IMG/VR virus record: IMGVR_UViG_3300023179_000053
Span: 29,814 to 93,813 of that record
Source: a virus
Direction: 5' to 3' (one strand)
Length of the DNA stretch: 64,000 nucleotides
Below the pieces are notes generated by a model. That model worked only from the letters and a program-made list of their open reading frames with translations. It was not told where the DNA came from and searched no databases. Position 1 is the first letter of the stretch; each line of letters begins with the position of its first letter. A program made the position numbers and the translations under genes. Shown piece by piece: positions 39,816 to 51,200 of this stretch.

Positions 39816-42800
39816 TACAGCACCTTCCTTATCACTATAGATTGAGACAATGATTTGTCATATGAAAAATCAGAACTTATAACCCAATAATCTCCATTTA
39901 TTATATCAAATGAATCCATTGTCGATATTCTTATTCTATCTCCTAGTTGAAGTTTTGGAACTGTTAATATATTTAAATTTAATATTGGAACAGGATCGCT
40001 CATTTTTGTAATTATAAAATTAGCTAATCTTTTTGCATGATCTAAATTAGTTATAAATGGATTTTCAATAATTATTTCTTTTAGACCATATTTTCTTATA
40101 TTATCATCTAATGCGACTTTTTGCTCTTTAACATCACCTTTATTATCAGTAACTATTACAGGTATACCAGCAATAGATGAAAAATGTTTTTCTTCAGTTA
40201 TTGGATTTTCACCTTCTAAATAAATTATATCACCAACCGCATTGTTATTTGAAGCCGCTATAATTAGCACGGCTCCATAAGGAGTTGGGTTATACCTCAC
40301 CAATTCTAACTTTGGTGGCTTTACTGTAGTTATATTTGTAATCAATGGCTGCTCCACCATATATGCAGGAGCCTTGTCAAATGATAATTTATCATAAACT
40401 TTTACTTCTCTAACAATTGTATTGGTATTGTGAGAAGCAGCAACTGTATCAAACTGAGCTCTTTCAAGAGATAGAAAAGAATTGCTGGTTGTATTGCCAT
40501 ATTTAACTATTTCATTATCGATCATCAAATACCCGGTTTTGGGGAAAAATGGCTCATTTGTAGATGTTACATTCATACTTATATCTGAATTACTCATTGA
40601 ACTTGTTAAACCAACAACAGCAACTGTTGTTGGATCTTCAGCTCTCCAAAGACCTTGCTTACTTACTATATTGTTTGTAACACCTTGTGTTTTTACGGTA
40701 ACTTTATTTGTCTGCAATTGAACATTATAACTTGCATCAATTATATTTGAAGAATCTGAAAGAGTATATTGAACATTGGCATGTTGACTAATGGAAGATT
40801 CAAAGAACCTATTAAAATGCTCATATCTAGCTTTATTAAATTCATCATAATAAAGCCTACCAAAATCGGACAAACTTATCTCATCCATTATTTGAGTTAT
40901 AGTTTGATCATTTCCATAAATAAATGGCATTACCTGTATTGGTTGCATTTGTGTTTGTATGTAACTATCTTTAACCAACTGATCATCAAATTTTATATTT
41001 GAAATTGCAAATTCATCTATATAAAATGATCTAATTGTAACCGGTGGATTTTCAACAGCATAACTGGATTCTGTCTCTAATGTAAACGAAGCACCTCTGC
41101 CGCCAATAGTTATGTCTTTATTAGAAAATGAAACGAGGGATCCAACTGTTGTAACAGTATTTTTTAAATCACCATTGACAAAATATTTAAGAGTATTATC
41201 TGAATATGTAATTGTTATTAAACTAAAATTGCTATTTGATAATGCAGAATTTGATGATATTGTTTGTACACCATTTGATGTAATCATTTTGAAACCATTT
41301 GATGAAGAGTTTGAATAAAATTCAAACCCATTAGATGGAGACGAGTTATTAAAACTACTTATATATTCACCATCTCCAGAGAATGCGCCATTATGCATTT
41401 TTGCATAGAATTCGATAGTAAAATCTCCTGTATACGAAATACTGTTTGAATTAAAAACATCAAATGATTGATGATATGGTATTCTTATATAAGCATTTGA
41501 TTCAAGCAAAACAGATCTGCTATCCAGATCAGAAACAACACCGGAAGGTTCTGATATTTTAGCATTGGCAAGTAAAATTGCATTATTTTGCCTTCCAGAC
41601 CTTTCTATTACATTTACATTTGCAGTCGGTGTCCATGTATTAGAAGAGAATGTCAAATATGAATCTAGAGTTCTGGACCCATAATTGTCTTCAGCAACCA
41701 TTGTATAACATTCATGACTGTAAACCCAGTCTATATAAGAATCATATTCTTTTTTAAGAAAGATTTTAAATGGCTCATTAGTAATTTTGTGCTCTGTAAA
41801 AAATTCTATTCTTACAGAATAAATTTTACCGGCAGTTAAATTATACAAATTAGAAGAAAAAGACTCTGGCGTATTTGTTCCAGAATCAACAAATCTCCAT
41901 TCATCTATGATTTTTACTTGATTTAAATATACTCTAACTCCGCCTTTATTAATACCAATTATTAATCTTTGATCTCCAGTATTTGATGGAATATAATATC
42001 CATCAAATACGCCATTAAAAAATTTATCTACAGTTGTATTATCTTTTGATACAAATTGACCTGATAGCCAATTTAAAGCTTTACTCTCGCCGGCTTGTTC
42101 TGATATTTCTTTTGATGTTGTTGTTTTTGACGGGGCAACAGCAGTTCTTATATCCAATGCCTTTTCATATGTTGATAAATATTTATCTAAAACATCCAGC
42201 CTTATATCACGTGGATTGCCATCTTCTGGGACTGCATACAATCTTGCTGACAATGATGAAGCAACAGTTCTAGAATTATTAGATCTATCTACATTTTTTT
42301 CATTAAAGTTAAGATGAATAACTGAATTATTTTTTGGATAAAATTTGTCTGGATTTATTAAATAATTAATATCTTTTCTTGGGAAATTTGTCATTAACAA
42401 TAAATGCTCAACCGCTTCTGCTACCGTTGTTTCTTGCAACAAAAAGCCCTTTGTTATTGTTTTATCTTGACCGAATTTAGACCACCCTGTTAAATTAGCT
42501 GAAACTGTCATACTTGAAGATGTTGCTTGCCATTCATCGACATAGAATACTCCAAATGGAACATATTCGAATATATCGTAAACAACACTTGTGCCAGAAG
42601 AATGCGCCCTTGCTTTTGTTTCACCAATTCCTCTACTTGAAACAGAAAAACTATTTCCAGAACCCTTTCTTGCTAACACCCTTTCTTGCTCTTTTGAGCC
42701 TGGATTAATTGTTATAATATAATCATCACCGGAACCGCCAGCTGGAAAATCATTTATATTAATAACATTTATTGTATTACTTGAAGATGTTATATTTGAT

Positions 42801-43831
42801 GATAGAGATGTGGTTATTTGATCAACAGAATATGGTTCACGCTCCCATCCTGCAAACACAAAACAGCGTAAATCTTTTTTCATATATTTCCCATATAATG
42901 AAGCAGAATTAAATAAATTAAAATCTTTATTTGCATTATCAAGAGTTAAAGATGCCGTATTACTCCCACCGCCAGCAATTGGCAAACTGGTTTCATGAAC
43001 ATCACGAACTTTGGAAACATTAAAATTAATAATATAGTCAGTTACATCAACTCTATATATTGGTGCGACTTCATTTACTCTAACGTAATCATTAGGATTT
43101 TTTGTTGTATACACTGTTAATAAAATTTTATTAATATTATTATTTGTAATTGATTCTAAATAATGATTAAAATAATATGAATCAGCAGGAATCTCTCCAT
43201 CTTCATTATAAACAAGAGTATTTGTGTTATGATATGCTTTTATATTATAAGCACAAATTTGACCATTATATTCAGAAGTTATAACTTTTATTAAATTAAC
43301 CTTTCTCTCCTCAAAAACATATGTTAATATAACTGGCGATTGTAGATCATAACCGTTTAATGTTGCATGAATATTTGCTGTGCTTTTAATAGAAGATTCA
43401 TAACCAAATTCATAATGCTCGTCTTTTGTAGTTGGCATGCAATGCCATTGACCATTAGCTGTAATTGTCTTGCCATTTACATCTTTTGCATCGCAAACAC
43501 CCCATGTAAATGATTGTCTTTCAATTCCATTAATAGATTCATTTGGCGTAAAATAAAAACTTCTATTCCTTGATTTATTAAACAATATTTCTCTTTCGGA
43601 CAAAGTTCTGCCAGAAGCTAATAAACCGCTAGCATTGTCTATTATATTTTGATTTGTTTTTTCATTATTAGTATAATTACTTGAAGCTACTTCTGTATTA
43701 CCAGATTTATCAATATGTCTGCTGTCTAGCCAATCTATTACAATAAGAGGTTTTACTCTTTGAGATATAGAAGATATAGCATTATTAAAAGAAGACGATA
43801 TATCAATATTGTATCTACCCTTTGTAAGCAT
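39815..43831 (-). CDS. Large tail protein with LamG-like region
   Basis: A 1338-aa protein between the paralogous distal-tail proteins and the fibre, where tail-tip/tail-associated lysin-like proteins lie. The middle contains a concanavalin/LamG-like stretch (GDFTIEFYAKMHNGAF near residue 800 to GGRGASFTL near 915). The C-terminal third (ERAQFDTVAASHNTN to the end, including KLQLGDRIRI) resembles the hub domain of Tal-like baseplate proteins. No peptidase motif is clear. Probably a baseplate hub with carbohydrate-binding insertions. Confidence 0.75.
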   Translation of the reverse strand: MLTKGRYNIDISSSFNNAISSISQRVKPLIVIDWLDSRHIDKSGNTEVASSNYTNNEKTNQNIIDNASGLLASGRTLSEREILFNKSRNRSFYFTPNESINGIERQSFTWGVCDAKDVNGKTITANGQWHCMPTTKDEHYEFGYESSIKSTANIHATLNGYDLQSPVILTYVFEERKVNLIKVITSEYNGQICAYNIKAYHNTNTLVYNEDGEIPADSYYFNHYLESITNNNINKILLTVYTTKNPNDYVRVNEVAPIYRVDVTDYIINFNVSKVRDVHETSLPIAGGGSNTASLTLDNANKDFNLFNSASLYGKYMKKDLRCFVFAGWEREPYSVDQITTSLSSNITSSSNTINVININDFPAGGSGDDYIITINPGSKEQERVLARKGSGNSFSVSSRGIGETKARAHSSGTSVVYDIFEYVPFGVFYVDEWQATSSSMTVSANLTGWSKFGQDKTITKGFLLQETTVAEAVEHLLLMTNFPRKDINYLINPDKFYPKNNSVIHLNFNEKNVDRSNNSRTVASSLSARLYAVPEDGNPRDIRLDVLDKYLSTYEKALDIRTAVAPSKTTTSKEISEQAGESKALNWLSGQFVSKDNTTVDKFFNGVFDGYYIPSNTGDQRLIIGINKGGVRVYLNQVKIIDEWRFVDSGTNTPESFSSNLYNLTAGKIYSVRIEFFTEHKITNEPFKIFLKKEYDSYIDWVYSHECYTMVAEDNYGSRTLDSYLTFSSNTWTPTANVNVIERSGRQNNAILLANAKISEPSGVVSDLDSRSVLLESNAYIRIPYHQSFDVFNSNSISYTGDFTIEFYAKMHNGAFSGDGEYISSFNNSSPSNGFEFYSNSSSNGFKMITSNGVQTISSNSALSNSNFSLITITYSDNTLKYFVNGDLKNTVTTVGSLVSFSNKDITIGGRGASFTLETESSYAVENPPVTIRSFYIDEFAISNIKFDDQLVKDSYIQTQMQPIQVMPFIYGNDQTITQIMDEISLSDFGRLYYDEFNKARYEHFNRFFESSISQHANVQYTLSDSSNIIDASYNVQLQTNKVTVKTQGVTNNIVSKQGLWRAEDPTTVAVVGLTSSMSNSDISMNVTSTNEPFFPKTGYLMIDNEIVKYGNTTSNSFLSLERAQFDTVAASHNTNTIVREVKVYDKLSFDKAPAYMVEQPLITNITTVKPPKLELVRYNPTPYGAVLIIAASNNNAVGDIIYLEGENPITEEKHFSSIAGIPVIVTDNKGDVKEQKVALDDNIRKYGLKEIIIENPFITNLDHAKRLANFIITKMSDPVPILNLNILTVPKLQLGDRIRISTMDSFDIINGDYWVISSDFSYDKSLSQSIVIRKVL

Positions 43832-44902
43832 TTAAACCTCTTCCAAACTTATAGAACAATCCCAAAAGTACACACCTTCTGACAGATCTCTTCTAATCAA
43901 AGTTTCGCTATAATCTTTAACCAATACATTATAACTCGTTTCTGTTGGCGGTGTATTGCCATTTTCATCTAAATTAATAACTTTTAATACATGGTGTTGA
44001 GGCTTTCCAGCTATTTCTTTAATATAATCACGACCTCGCTTTCCATCAACTGTATGCGTTTGTGTATTTGGCACATATGTCCATGAAAGGCTAAAAGTTC
44101 TTCTTGCCGGTCTTGCGGATGATTTATAATATCTAGATTTCTTATTATTCCAATTAATATTTTCTGTAAATACTGGGTCAACAGAAACATCAAACTTTCT
44201 ATTATGGTTTGTTAGTGGTTTATCGTCTAATAACAAGAATGTCCTTATACCGCCAATATCAAGCGGTGTATTAGAAGAAACAGATGTATTAGAGAATTTA
44301 ATTGCTTTAGCAGTAATACTTCCTAAGTTGTTTATTACTATTCTTATTGTAATTAATATTAAATCACCAGCAACAGTTAGATTTACATTTCCACTCAATG
44401 AAGCAGATACATTCTTTACAAGTATTGATTGTGCAGAGATATTTGAATTGGAATTAATTAATACATTTGCAAATGCATATTTAATTATAGTTGCATTTAC
44501 ATTTGAAGATGATGCAATCGAGACTTGAGCATTTAGTATTTCTTTTGCTGAAACAGACACATTAGAGTCTGAGGAAATTGACGCAGCAGCCAAAGCAATT
44601 TTTTGAGCAGATGCTGTCATTGACGATGAGATATCAATTAAAGCAGCAGCCAGTTTTACTCTTGTTCCAAGCGTTAATGTAGCACCATCAATTGTTATAG
44701 AAGATTGAGCATATGCAATCTTTATTGCGGTTATTGAAACATTACTTTCAACATTTGCTGATGATCGTATCTGCATTGTAAAATTAACAGATAATGTTGA
44801 TTCACCAGATAGTGCAATTTGTATAGTTGCTGCTTCATCAACGGTATAAAAATCTATACCCGGTTTAAATGATTCAGAAAATGAATAGAATCCAAACTCC
44901 AT
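43832..44902 (-). CDS. Distal tail protein, extended paralogue (356 aa)
   Basis: Residues 230-356 align with the whole of the 131-aa protein at 44904-45299: both contain HNRKxxVS, SYxPxxQxxTVDGxxGRD and YSETLIRRxxS motifs. The N-terminal 220 residues are a repetitive beta-type segment with many Ser/Asn/Ile/Ala residues (SSSNVNATIIKYAF), perhaps a shaft or decorative extension. It is probably a distal tail or baseplate protein, with gene duplication followed by extension. GGAGAGATAGT precedes the ATG. Confidence 0.8.
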   Translation of the reverse strand: MEFGFYSFSESFKPGIDFYTVDEAATIQIALSGESTLSVNFTMQIRSSANVESNVSITAIKIAYAQSSITIDGATLTLGTRVKLAAALIDISSSMTASAQKIALAAASISSDSNVSVSAKEILNAQVSIASSSNVNATIIKYAFANVLINSNSNISAQSILVKNVSASLSGNVNLTVAGDLILITIRIVINNLGSITAKAIKFSNTSVSSNTPLDIGGIRTFLLLDDKPLTNHNRKFDVSVDPVFTENINWNNKKSRYYKSSARPARRTFSLSWTYVPNTQTHTVDGKRGRDYIKEIAGKPQHHVLKVINLDENGNTPPTETSYNVLVKDYSETLIRRDLSEGVYFWDCSISLEEV

Positions 44903-44903
44903 A

Positions 44904-45299
44904 CTATCTCTCCGTCAACGAAATAGAGACATCATAGTAAGCACATTGTGTACTATACTCTCTTCTTATTAAAGTTTCACTATATGAATCAATATAGCAA
45001 TCATATGATGTTAGCCCGCCATTTGGCTCTAACTCGATTCCAACAGCTACTGATGCAGAGCTATTTGCTATGTTGTTTAAAAAATCCCTTCCAACTCTGC
45101 CATCTACTGTTTGAGCCTGAAGGCTGGGTAGGTAGGACCATGTTAAATTAAATTGCCTTTTATTTCTTGAATAATATCTTCTTCTATGACCAGATGCTAA
45201 GTCAATATCATTACCAGCAATTTGTTCACTAACAGATATTTTTCTATTATGTTCTGTTATTTCTGTAGAATTAATAGTTATTATTTTCTGTATTGTCAT
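44904..45299 (-). CDS. Distal tail protein, short paralogue (131 aa)
   Basis: A 131-aa protein directly after the tape measure gene, where Dit-type distal tail proteins lie. It shares the blocks HNRKISVS, SYLPSLQAQTVDG, GRDFLNNI and YSETLIRREYS with the C-terminal part of the 356-aa neighbour. It starts at the tape measure stop (TAATG). A ring-forming tail-tip role is inferred from position. Confidence 0.8.
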   Translation of the reverse strand: MTIQKIITINSTEITEHNRKISVSEQIAGNDIDLASGHRRRYYSRNKRQFNLTWSYLPSLQAQTVDGRVGRDFLNNIANSSASVAVGIELEPNGGLTSYDCYIDSYSETLIRREYSTQCAYYDVSISLTER

Positions 45300-48200
45300 T
45301 ACATACCCCTATTAATTCCATTGTATGTTCTTATAACCCTGTTTTCAAGACCGGCAGCTTTTTGATTTCTTGGAACAACTTTCATGTTGTATTCCTTCAT
45401 CATTGAGTTAAACCATTCTGGCTCGCCAATAAAGTTGTCAACGTAAATGTTTACATTAGATGTTGAAGACGAAGATGGGACTTGTGTTGAATTATCAATC
45501 CTGACGTTGGGCATTGATATGCCTGGGATCGCAGGCATTCTTGGATATCTTGGCTTAGAAAGGCGCAAGTTATTTAATGCATTAAGAGCATCTGTGCCAA
45601 TTCTTTGCACAGCTTTATGGTTAATTATATATTCACCACCATGAAGAATTGCCGGCACTGCTTGTTGTGAAAATCCAGGTGTTACACCGCCAAAAGCATA
45701 TGTCATGCCGCCCTTCATATAAGAGCGAATTTTTCCGCCATTATACTTCCCATCTGGCTGAACCAAGCCGGCGGCTTTGCTTTGTAGAGCAATTTTTTGC
45801 TGAGCCAAGGTTGCTTGCGCTTTAGCAACCTGATCGTCAGTTAATGCACCGCTTCTCATTGCTTCTGCTAATTTTGCAGATGTAGCATTCCATTGAGCAA
45901 CGGCTTTCATATAGTCTTCTTGTCTTTGCAATGCGGTTACTTCTTTTCCTACCTCAATTTCTTTAATTTCTGGTATTACGTCTCTAAATGAATATGTTTT
46001 ACCAGCAATTGACCCAAGCCCCACATATTTAAGCCATTCAGGCATTGTAAATGTATAACCTGTTATTTTATTTATTCCTTTAATAACTAAATTAATTGCA
46101 CTAGCAAACAAATTTGGAATTTTTCCAACTAAACCAATAACAAAATCAATAGCGCCGCCAAGAGCATCTCTTATAAAATCTCCAATTTTTTGAATTTTTG
46201 GCACAACAAAATCATAAAATGTACTAAATGCACTTTTAATTGAACCCCATAAATTTTTTATAAAATCTAGACCGGCGGCAATTTTATCCCATACCCAGTG
46301 TGCAAATTCTTTAAGCACTGGACCAGCCCAGGACCAGAATTCTTTAATTTTATTCCAGACAAATTGAATAGCCTCAGTAACTTTTTCCCATCCAGCCTTG
46401 ATCTTATCCCATATCCAGGATGCAAATTCTAGAAGTATTGGACCAGCCCAAGACCAGAATTGTTTAAATTTTTCCCATAAGAATCCGATTGCATCTGTAA
46501 TTTTATCCCAAGCCCACTTAATACCATTCCACAGCCATTCCCATAATTTACTTAAAACAGGCTCAATCCAATTCCAAACTTTTTTAAACAATTCCCAATA
46601 GAAGTCGATTGCCTCTGTAATTTGATCCCACGCCCACTTAATACCATTCCATAACCACTCCCAGAGCTGAGAGAGTACTGGCTCAATCCAGCCCCAAATC
46701 GTCTTGAATATTTCCCAATAACCATTTAAAGCTTCTTTCAATCTTTCCCATACCCAAACTATTCCATCCCACAGCCAACTCCAAAGTTTGCTAAGAACTG
46801 GTTCTATCCAACCCCAAAATTCTTGGAATACCCCCCAATACTCAGTCAAAATATCTTTGATAAATTCCCAACCCACTTTAATTTTATCCCACAGCCAACT
46901 CCAAATTTTTGTAAATACTGGTTCAATTATTATCCAACCCTCAGTTATTGCATCCCAGAATGTCTTAATTGGATTCTTAAGAGCTTCCCAGACCCAGCCA
47001 AGTGCATCCCAAATACCTTGACCAACTTTTTTAATTAATTCCCAGACTGCTTCCGCAACATACTTAACACCTTCCCAGAATTTCTTAGCAGCAGTTCCTA
47101 TGATACCCCAAACCCAGCCAAGTCCATCCCAGATAGCATTACCAACAGATACAGCAAATTCTACAATTTTATTAAATACCATTTTTGCAATTTCAAAGAA
47201 CTTTTGAATTGCAGGTCCAATATTATTCCAAATCCAACCAAGCCCTTCCCAGATTGCTTTTGCAACTGTTTTCAAAATATCAATAAACGTTACAAATATT
47301 TTTCTAACAGCAGCCCAATATTTTCTAACTGCATATGACAGCTGATCCCATATGAAGCCAAGAGCATCCCAAATTACACCACCTACAGCTTTAAATATCT
47401 CCCAAACACCACCCCAGAACTTTTTCAACAATTCCCAATACTTTTTAAGAGCTATGCCAACTATATCCCAGACCCAACCAAAAGCATCCCAAATTGCATT
47501 GCCTGCAAGTTTCAAAATATCCCAAACAGTACCCCAAAACAATTTCAAAAATTCCCAATATTTTTTAAGAGCTGCGCCAACCAAATCCCACACTTTACCA
47601 AGAGCATCCCAAACTACTTGTCCCACTAATTTCAAGATATCAACAAAGTATTCAAATATTGCAGACACAGTATCCCACCACAACTCTGCATAGCCCTTGA
47701 TTCTCCCCCACACCCAACCGAGACCTTCCCAAATTAATTTGGCTAAATCAATTATTGGTCCCATAATTTTTTTCACCAAATTAAATATTGTCTCAAATGC
47801 TGCTTTCATAAATTCAAACAACAACATCACCACTTTTCTTAAGAATTCAAATGCTGCAATAAATGGAGTGAGTATTAGACCAATGATTCCAAATTCTTCA
47901 TATATCCATTTAATTAAGTCCCAAATTCCTTGAAGTATTGGCTGCACCACACTCCAGGCAGTTTTAAACGCCCCTACAAGCAAATCTTTAACAATCATTG
48001 CAAAATTCCAAATCAATTCGAAACCAGGCTTAAACGTATCATATAAAAATATAGCAATGGTTTTAAGAATATCAAATACTGTTTTAAATGCGTTATATAT
48101 TGTTTTTGCAAACGTTTCAAGCAATTTTGCAATTATAAAAATTCCAAGCATCAAAACTCTGAACAGGAAATCTCTAATCCATTTAACAACCGGATTATTC

Positions 48201-51200
48201 CAAATTGCATTAAGAACACTAAATATTGCAACAGCTATGCCAGATGCTACGTCAACGACTTTACCTATTATTGAACTAATAACATTTACAACACTACTGA
48301 AAACACTAACAATTACAGATACGATTGCCAAAAATATTGGCGATACAAAATCATAAACTTTTTTGGCAGCATCAATTATAAATTCAAATATCCCTTTAAC
48401 TATTGGTGCTAGAGCTTTAATTGGGCTCCATATTGCCGGTCCAAGGAATGGAGCTATATTTTGGAATAGTCTAACTATACCGCCAAAGAAATCTCCAATT
48501 GATTTGTAAGCAAAATCAAAAATAATTCTAATGCCATCAAATGGGGCAGATAATGCTCTTCCAATTACTTCTATTATTTTAACTAATACTGGTGTTACAT
48601 ATTGATTAAATAAATCAAAGATAAAACTAATTCCATCAAAAATTTTCTGGAATACTGGCATTACCACTGGCATTAATTTTTCAAATGCAATTATTGTCCA
48701 TTCAACTAATTTTACAAGAAGTAGAGAAATTCCACCAACAACTATCTTAACCGTCTCCCATATAAAATTAAGAGGCGGTCCTATGACAGCTTTTATAGCG
48801 CCCCAAATAGATTTGAAAATTCTTACAAATTCTTTTATAAGCGCTATGGAAATATCAAATGCAAACTTCAATGTTTCCCAAATTACATTCCACGTTGGAG
48901 GACCAAGTTTTACACCAATTTCTTTTAGAATATTCCAAAGCCTTCCACCCCATTCAACAATCCAATCAAAAGCAATAATAAATGGCTTTGAAAAATCTTT
49001 TAACCCTTCCCAAATTTTTGGAATTCCAATCTTTATGCCTTCAAATGTAGCTACAGACAAATCTTTTAAGAAATTAAATGCAGCAACAAGACCATCCCAG
49101 ATTGCTATAACAATACCATTTACTACATCTCTTACTGATTTAAATCTGGCATAGAGATATATCAATGTGCCTATTATAGTTCCAATAATTAATGGTAGTA
49201 ATCCAATTGTTGAACCAATACCTATTGCAAGACCTTTTATAGCAGTCCATATTGGAATTGCAGCCCCCATGCCGGCAACAACACCAACGGCTCCCAAGAT
49301 GGCAGTTTTAAGAGGACCAAGATAATCTGCAATTGAAACAATAATGTCACGAAGTTTTCCAAAAAATCCCTGCTTTGGATCTTCTTTTGGCTCGAGGTCT
49401 CTTGGGTCTACCGGCTTAGCCTGCAAGCCGTAGCCGACTCTGACAAGATTATCTCTTGAATCTTGTGGTGGATTAATCTCACTTGGTGTCAAACTTGGAG
49501 TCTTTGGTTTGTCAGATTGCCCTCCGCCTGAATCTTCTTGAGATCTAGTAGTTTCAATTATTACAATTTTTTTCTTCAACTCTTCTGCAGATGGGAATAG
49601 GTTCGCAAAATATTCTTTTAATTTTTCTAAATCTAGATCTGGGAACATTTCCCCAAATATTCTCTTCAAGTCTTCGACTGGAAGATCTGCAAACAATTTT
49701 TTGAACTCATCATACAAAGTTCCTTTAAGAGCAACGAGCTTTCTCTTCATCTCATTAACCATTTCAATTATTGCAAGACCAGCTGCTTCAATCCAAAGAT
49801 CTTTTGGAACTGTTCTATCTAATTCAGTTTTAACTGCAGTAGAGAACGGAGTAACAAATTGCGGTATAATTCCGGCACTAAATGCTTGCTTGAACGCATC
49901 AGGCATTCCTTTAACAAGATAATACGCCGCACCTAGTATTGACTCAGCATTTGGTCCAGCGACCCCTGCTCCAAATGATCTCTTTGCTTCGTCAACTAAT
50001 TGACTCATTGAAGTACTAAACATTCCAATAGCAGGGTCTGTTCCATCCCTAATCAAGCTTGGAAGTCGAGTCATTGCATTAGTAAATGATGTTGCTAAAT
50101 CATCTGAGAACCCTGACGCAACTGTTTGAATATTAGTAAACATTTGCTTAAATTCTTCTTCATTACTAAAACCACGAATTTTAATTTTTTCAATTCTTTG
50201 ATCAAAATCTTTAAACATCTTATCGTATTCTTTAATAAGAGCTTCTTTTTCTTTATTAATTATCTTTATAGCATCTTCTCTATTCTGACCTTGTAATGTT
50301 TTAACTCTATCTAAATCAAAATCCTTTAATTCTTTATCTTTTTCTTTACTACTCTTTTGGAAAGCAAGATCTAATGACCTCACATCCTCCGATCTTCCTT
50401 CATAAGCAGCAACCTTTCTTTCACGTAAATAATTCTCTCTATCCAGCGCTCGCTCTCTTATCATTTCACGACGCTTTTCTTCGTATTCAATCTTTGCAGT
50501 CAATCTTTCTTCAGCTTCAGCCAAAGCCTCAATTGCTTCTACCTGATTATCAAAAGCTTCAAGAGCTTTATCTTTTTGCTCATTTAAACCTTCTTTTAAT
50601 TTTTCAACAAACTTATCAACTTGCTCATCAGCTCTTCCAAAAAAGTTGTCTGTAAATTCAGACTTAAGATCACGTAATCCGTTTTTAATACCTTTAGCTA
50701 TTTGCTCTCCTAAACTTTCACCACCGGCATTAGCATCTTGAGCAGATCTCATTATTGCATTTTTAACATCTTTTGGCATTTCTTTAATCAAAGTAGCACT
50801 AAGAGCTGAATTTATACCTCTACCGATTGTTTCACCATATTTTTTACCAACAAAGTTTTTGAATTTATCTAACCCTCTCGCTGCGCCTTTTGCTCCGCTA
50901 GTTATTCCATTTGCAATTGATTCACCCACTCCCTTTTGACCAGATTTAACATCGGCTGCAAATTTTTCGATTCTGCCTTCAAGAGCAGTTATCCCAACAC
51001 CGCCAGCGACAATTGCAGCGCCACCAAGGGCGATTGGAAGTTGACCTGATATTGCTCCAACAACTGTTATGATTGATCCAAGTAACATCATAACTTCTTT
51101 TGCAAAACTCATAATTTTTATAAATGCTGTAATTGTTGCTGCAACAATCGCATCAATTATTTTTGCAAGAGTTGGAGCAAACATTTCTAAACCGGCAGCT

